This document shows, in pieces, positions 58,301 through 64,000 of a stretch of 64,000 nucleotides of DNA. The DNA is from Polytrichum commune (Eukaryota; Streptophyta; Polytrichopsida; Polytrichales; Polytrichaceae), in assembly GCA_950295325.1 (NCBI GenBank), contig OX485809.1:8122001-8186000 (forward strand). Reading direction: 5' to 3'. Each line of letters opens with the position of its first letter. Position 1 is the first letter of the stretch. The notes under the pieces are model-generated. The model saw nothing but the letters and a program-made list of their open reading frames with translations. It was not told the origin of the DNA and did no database searches. The position numbers and the translations under genes were made by a program.

Positions 58301-61300
58301 CTCACAATATGCTAGAACAGTCAATTGACATCCATTATGTGAATATTGGTCTTTGAGTTGGGTACCTTGTAGAAGAATCAAATATAGCCTGCATCAAGAA
58401 GGCTAATTTTAAGGACTTTGTTCCAGCCTTCTTTTGCAAAGACTTCATTGACACCAATGCGTTGGCTCAAATAGGAAGAGGCATACCGCACAATATTGCT
58501 TCTCTTCGTGGGCACTCTACGACCACTTACCAAGTCACTTGATGCTTGGCTACAAGAAGGCACTCTCAGTGATCCATCTGGCGAGGTAATGAGTGGTGAA
58601 GGTTTGGATGAACTGATAGCTTGGACTTTAATAGTTGTGTGTGTATAATGTCCTATTTGATGCATGTTGCATTTGTATATGTATCTGTTTCCATCACTAC
58701 TGCCAGTTACGTCTACATTTATTAGATGTAGATGTAGTAGAGTTCTTTGGCTCTGACATTATGTCTCATTGTCTACCAGCTATTTATTTATGGAGATAGC
58801 TCCATTCCAATTGAAGATGCAGCTTTCTGGCAGCGTGGATACCAATTGCGCAGAAGATCTTCACATGATGTTCAAAAAGCGAACTCCGATCAGATTCTTT
58901 CCAAAGGTCAGTATGTTGGGCCCTCAATGGATGTCTCTGGCAGCCAGAACAGTTCCCCACGCTCTTTGATGGAGAATGTGAGTCCAAGACAAACAGCAGC
59001 GAGTCTGGAAGGTATTGGTAACTCAAAATATATGTGCATAATTATATAACTTTGTTGTGACTCTCTCCTGTGTAAATGATATCCCACTAATTTTCCAACA
59101 AGTTGTAGCTGTTTATGTTGAAGGTGGATGAGAAAAAACCTGTATTCTCCCTTGTTGCTCTTTTTAGAACTATGAAGTCTCCTGAGGAAGATTACTGTGC
59201 CAAATTTGATAATGTTACACCAAATTATTGATACAAGGTCCGGAGTTGGATGTTGCAGGGCAAAGAGCCCCACTCTCGACATGGGGAGGCTCTACTGGAG
59301 AATCAGAGGATCTGATTTGCCCAGTGTTCTTACAGTGTTTAGCCAAGTCTGTAGTGTCAGCTGGCAAATCATTGCAGTTGCTGCAACACATATGGAGGGG
59401 AAAAGGTGGAGGGGGTGAAGTCCACTCGTCTTATTCATACATGCCATCCCCGGCACTACCTCATACACCATTCTCTCCTTCTAACTATGGGGGTGAGAAA
59501 AAGTTCCCTGCTGAGGTAAATTAACCCACTCAGCCTCATTCTTTGTATGTTCGAACTTGTCAAGGGTTGAAGTTCTCATTGATCTTAAGGTGGGGCTTCT
59601 AAGTGTCTACGTTTACCTTCTCTGTCTTATGCATGCATGGATGTTATACAAGTCTGTAACCTAAAAAGTTCCTTGTTTTGTAGGGTTGGTTATCTTCCAA
59701 ACAACTGCCTTTAAATCTCCACCATAACTTGACATATCTACGCAATCCACTTTTTGATCTATTGTGTAGATACTTAATTGCAAGATTTGAAGAGGATTAC
59801 AATATGGGATTTTTCCTGTACAGGCAGCATTGGGTTCTTTCTCAACTCACGCACAGCAAAAAACACTCTTTACACATACAAGTGAGAACTGTTACAAAGA
59901 TGAAAAGGAGGTGGCTGATCAACACCAGCCAATGTCTCTCTTTGAGGAGTTGTCTGTGTCTCTCCGAAAGTTATTAGCACATGACAACAACATACCGATT
60001 ATCACAAGTCCAGAACCAGATGAAGCTACAAGTGAAGCAACAATATCCAACCTTTCAGTTAAATCAAATAACTTCATGGAGACTTTTTATCAAATACAGG
60101 CATGGTTTCATCCTTTTGTTGAGTTTCCTTAGCTCTCTGTCTGTCTGTCTGTCTGCCTCTCATATATTCATTTGGACCAGGGCTCATGAAGTTAAGGTTC
60201 TATGAGGCCAGTGTCCCAGGCATAGGAGACCAGGTAGTTTAAGTGCTGGTGTACCCTGTTTTGGCTTAAGTTGTTTTTTCAACATGTTGACTTTTGAACC
60301 ATTTGGGTAGTTGGAGGCTGTCACATTTCTGTGATTGTATTCATCTGAGCGCCTATGACAATGTGCCACTTGGAATCATAGCACTATATTCTATTGGTGT
60401 CAGCATCTATAATTAGAGTTTGGACTAGTAACAAAGAGATCGTAATGGGTATACACTGCAAATTGATGAAGAAGTGTGCATCTGCGGAAGGTCGCTTGCA
60501 TCTCATTCTGAATATTGGGACTGACTGAGAAATCCTCTCCTTGATTCTGGTTTCGCTTGTAGGTTCCAATTCAAAATGTATTTGTCGATTTTAGTTCTTG
60601 TTACTGTGCTGACATATTTCTGTCTTGTTATTTTTGCTATAAATGCAGGCAGAAAAACAGAGTCACAGAGATGAAGGGTATGCCTGCAGGAGAGAGCAGG
60701 TCACAGAGGTGGTTCAAAAAGGTTGTGAATACTCACTGCATGAGGTTAAGACCATACATCAACCAGATGGTCAATATATTAGTGTTCAGCAATCTCTCCA
60801 TGTCAAGTTAAGCACACCTGGCAGTGAAGAGGCAGAATTTTCCAGTGTGGAACCTACTGAAGGAATCAATATCACTCACTTGACTTCACCTGAGGGCAAT
60901 GTTGGACCAAATGAGTTATCAGGTTGGGATTTGCCTTGCATTATTAGATCTTAACACCTAAGTATGTAACTGTATTATTTTGTGTTTCTTTGCACTTGCA
61001 AGTGTGACATCGAATTAACAGAGATCCCTAGTGTTGTAGATCTGCAAAAAGGGCTTGTCAACTCAGAAATAACAAACTAAAGAGCATGTACTACAAGTTG
61101 ATTGCAATTGGACCATCTGATTGCAATTTAATATCCGCTGGATTGTGATGTTTCAATAGCCTGGAATGATTTTGAGGTTTGTGCAGGTGGTGATGTATGT
61201 TGTCCTTACATTGGTGTTGCTAGTAACTATTGTGAGGAGATGATGTTGTGGCTAACTATTCTCTGGCATCCACAGGATTCTATGACAACCTAAAACAGGA

Positions 61301-63323
61301 GACAGCAACTGAAGATGAGTCATCAGTTGAGGAGTTAAGAGCCGCTTATATTAGAAAGTGTACACTACCGGAACCTCAGGAGGATCCATGGCGCATGAAG
61401 CTAAGCCTGAGTGCCTACAGTCATCTCCCTCCCTTGAACGACTCACAGCTAAGGGAAAGCATATTTGGCGGAGTTTGTGGTCCTGTAGACAGCCATACAG
61501 ATGTTGAAGGTGATGGAAGTTCTCCTCATAGTGTTCTTGATGATCAGAACACAAGGTTTGAGTCTGACCGACACACAGAATTCTATGAAAACCTGAGATC
61601 GTCAAGGAGCATTGAAAATGGCACAGCCTATACTGATGGTGAGGGGTGCGGAAATCTTTTAGCAACACACCTGAGAGTAGATTTGAAGGCTTTGGAGCGT
61701 CTTATGCCATATCCAACTCAGTTACCTTCTTTTCAGGTACGCTGTTCCATACCACATCTTAATTGGATGTGTCTGATGCCAAGAGGTCTATATTACATGA
61801 CATGTCTCAATTTCCATGATGTAAGTACAAAAATGTGTATACTTGCAACATTCTTGCATTTGATATATTAGTACAAAAAAATGGATACATTTTGATCCAG
61901 AAGTATTATATATATCAGGGGATGAACTCCATCGAACCCTCTTTCTATAGACAGGCTATGCTGTAAAACTGCCCCAAGTAGAAGCACTTCTGGAGTTCAT
62001 ATTGAAACAGAAGATTGTTTGGAAATGGCTATGTGCACAAGGACCATTCACATAATTTATTTTCTGAACATGGGTAACATAACAGGAGAAAGTGGCTATA
62101 TCTGAGGTTGTTGCCCCACATCACCAGAATCGGGTTGCTGCTCAGACGTTGGATTGGCTTCAACGAGTCAATTTCAAGGCGACACCATCTCCTGCTGTTC
62201 TAGTGCAGGAGTGTTTGATATCCTCCATAGAAAGACGAGTAAGGCTTCATACCCTCTTGGTGCCTGCATCCAAAATTGGTAATGGAGTCACTTGGTGTCC
62301 CGGAATGAGGTCCATCATCTGTTAGTACCTTCTCAGGAAAAGGCATGTGTCTGTGTAACTAAAGTACGCGGCCCTACTGTGGGCAATTCCAACTCCAGAC
62401 AATTTTGGCCGTTGGGTCAGATTGGGGAACTGTCTCATCTGGTTAGTAATTGTGAATCACAAAGATTGTCATTTCAAGTTTCTGAATCAAACTCGAGATG
62501 CAAAAGTTAAAGGAAGTCAAAGTGAAGATTCTCTTTTCTCTTTAAACAATCACATAAGCCCTCTCAATTGTGTTAAAAACTATTCCACCTAGAATGGTGT
62601 CTATGCTTTAGTACATAATCCAATCTCAAAATAACGTGTCTTATCATGTCCTTTCCTAACTACTACCCAACCCTGCCATATACCCCTCAAATATAGGCGT
62701 CTGATTAACGAGAGTGACCACATAAGGCCTACATACCTTACGATCTCATGACAATCTTCTCAATGTTCTTTAGTTAGTGCAGGAAATGTTTCAGTTAATT
62801 TAATGTCCTCTCACTTGTTTGCACCCACCTTTGTATATGGATTTCTAATTTGTATTGGCGATCCCCAACATGAACCTCCTTGTAACTATGCATCGCAGGT
62901 GCATGCAGTTAGTCACCAACTTCTAGAGCGATTGATGGGGGAGTGGCGGCTTATGGAAGAGCTGGTACTTCTACGAGCCATCTACTTAATTGGATCTGGT
63001 ACCCATACCCAATCCTCTTTCTGGCAAGGTGGTTGTAAATGTATTTCCTCATGGACCAAGTTGTGGGGGAGTTTGTCATGTGAAGTATAAGTAAATTCTG
63101 TTGTCTACGACGACGAGGTCTGCATGATTGCAGCCATGGACCTTTTTCTTCACTCGGGTTCTGCATTTTTCATCGTGGATGACATTTCCTGAATGCTCCC
63201 GAGCTCCTCCTCTGGGGTGTCTGAATAGGTGATTTACTCCAGCAATTTGCGTCAGTTCTCTTCAACAAACTGGACCGTGGGGAGAGCTGGGATGATTATT
63301 ATGAGCTGAACACCATGCTTCAG
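55354..63323 (+). CDS. GCP5: Gamma-tubulin complex component 5 (GCP5), 14 exons visible, 3' part outside the window
   Basis: GCP5 is a subunit of the gamma-tubulin ring complex that seeds microtubules. CDS exons: 55354-55372, 56664-56770, 57128-57415, 57729-57826, about 57960-58168, 58475-58585, 58780-59011, 59238-59515, 59824-60099, 60649-60922, 61276-61736, 62086-62238, 62899-62998, 63229-63323. Family landmarks: KDVLYMLQGFASTYFPW, SGLHVSHLSMSSLYNLLVPF, LYEQLDDICLLEDGE, TKSLDAWLQEGTLSDPSGE, IPIEDAAFWQRGYQLRR, VSAGKSLQLLQH, LERLMPYPTQLPSFQ, LERLMGEWRLMEELVLLRAI and LLQQFASVLFNKLD. Phases agree except at the exon 4/5 junction, and exon 9 ends at a GC rather than a GT donor. The start MDPSIPGKASANSLIEQI gives an N-terminus like other plant GCP5. 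The gamma-tubulin-binding C-terminal exons lie beyond the right edge. Confidence 0.9.
55437..56530. repeat. Tandem repeat array in GCP5 intron 1
   Basis: A unit of about 180-205 bases recurs. The GCAAACCCTATG-type motif starts at 55464, 55643, 55848 and 56024, each followed by TGGCTGAGAATT(G/A)TCGCCATTT, GGTGCATTG and CGTGCATCGACAATGTAC. Two more diverged units follow, with CATTTGAAATTTGGTAA twice (about 56200 and 56487). Open frames across it are chance products of the repeat. Confidence 0.85.
62530..62770. repeat. Dispersed repeat copy (AAATATAGG(T/C)G family) in a GCP5 intron
   Basis: It shares CAAATATAGGCGTCTGATTAA, a run of weaker blocks and CATACCTTA with about 1040-1140 and with the LINE target (12480-12588 continuing at 18977). 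The element type is unknown. Confidence 0.5.
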
Positions 63324-63648
63324 GTACGTGTGATGATTTGATTACACATCATATCCAGCGTGTTCTCGAACCCTTGAAAGTATGGTGGTAACAACATTGA
63401 ATATCATCAAACACTAAATAATATCCTATTTAGTGTAGTGGTACAGGGCGACCAAATCCAAGTTCAGGATGAACATTAGTGTCAGCTGTAATGTATTGGG
63501 CTACAAGGCTTCTATATCCAGAGCCAATCACATACCGAACACGTACTGTATCTCAAAATGCAAGTGACCAGCGTTTGATGTGGAGCCAATGTTGATACAT
63601 ACTTATCCTTCAGGGTTTATAATCGTCTCAGTGCCAACTCAACATTTA

Positions 63649-64000
63649 GGGCCACTTTACACTGTGGCCAAAGGCCGTGACTATGGAATTGTGAGGGCCC
63701 TTGAAACTCATCCACAGGACGTACCATGGGAAATTGAGGTTGAAATTTGTGTGATCACGGGCTTTCCAAGTGTAGTGTAAACACATACGTGACCATGCGC
63801 TCGACCAAATGCTATTTTGTTACCATCCCATTCGTGTGGGCTCTTCTACACAATAAGTCATAGTAAAATCAAGGGCTGTGAGATTCTGAAGTGTCAGGGT
63901 CTTCCGATTTTAGGGTTAGACCCACCTCTTTGAGGTGTGCTTGCTGTGAAATCCGGTAGACCATGAAATATAGGACTCCATGGATTCATCCTTTCAAACT
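63649..64000. mobile_element. PIF/Harbinger-type MITE, partial at the window edge
   Basis: It begins GGGCCACTTTACACTGTGG after TTA. The first 14 bases differ from the 4.4 kb PIF end at a single position. The interior (GCCGTGACTATGGAATTGTG, CAAGTGTAGTGTAAACAC) matches the 33.5 kb MITE family. The right end is outside the window. Confidence 0.72.

Noticed and set aside
1-64000. CRISPR arrays, tRNA, rRNA genes, bacterial operons
   Set aside because: I saw no regularly spaced repeat-spacer array, no cloverleaf with A and B boxes and no rRNA-like blocks by eye. The AC, AG and TATC tracts are simple microsatellites.

Overview
This is nuclear genomic DNA of a land plant. Exons are small, GT-AG introns are long, a short run of plant-type telomere repeat (TTTAGGG family) is present, one gene belongs to the plant EXORDIUM family, and intergenic DNA is full of decayed transposons. 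Long introns, a HAP2/GCS1 gamete-fusion gene with a very long tail, and a YADD-type LINE with an RNase H domain suggest a seedless plant (fern- or lycophyte-like). That placement is inference, not proof. There are no bacterial or organellar features.

Layout. 1-5.8 kb: AT-rich DNA with old repeats and no certain exon. 5.9-28.4 kb (+): a HAP2/GCS1 gene, the conserved gamete membrane fusogen, split into small exons of 29-173 bp plus one large terminal exon. Its presence is not visible from ORF length; it comes from joining short open stretches with matching splice phases. One intron (12172-19230) holds a 6.4 kb 5'-truncated LINE with a 15 bp target duplication, itself interrupted by a 906 bp inverted-repeat element. 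28.5-33.4 kb: two diverged tandem copies of a repeat of about 1.9 kb. 33.5-34.0 kb: a GGGCC-type MITE. 35.1-39.5 kb: a structurally complete 4.4 kb PIF/Harbinger element (33 bp perfect TIRs, TAA duplication) with convergent, decayed transposase and Myb-like genes.

42.1-51.3 kb: an inverted pair of repeats of about 830 bp flanks an EXORDIUM-like gene (45.6-48.3 kb, +) whose last recognised exon encodes a CUB domain. More MITEs lie at 43.0-43.9 kb. 51.3-55.1 kb: AT-rich, with a GC-rich island at 52.5 kb and no certain gene.

55.35 kb to the right edge (+): a gamma-tubulin complex component 5 (GCP5) gene, 14 exons visible, C-terminus beyond 63.3 kb. Its first coding exon gives only six codons and its first intron is a tandem-repeat array. 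Another MITE begins at 63649 and runs off the window.

The three host genes are unrelated in function: gamete membrane fusion, secreted/cell-wall growth signalling, and microtubule nucleation. The TE layers are related to each other: the PIF element and the MITEs at 33.5, 43.0 and 63.6 kb share terminal sequence, so the PIF-type transposase probably mobilised the MITEs.
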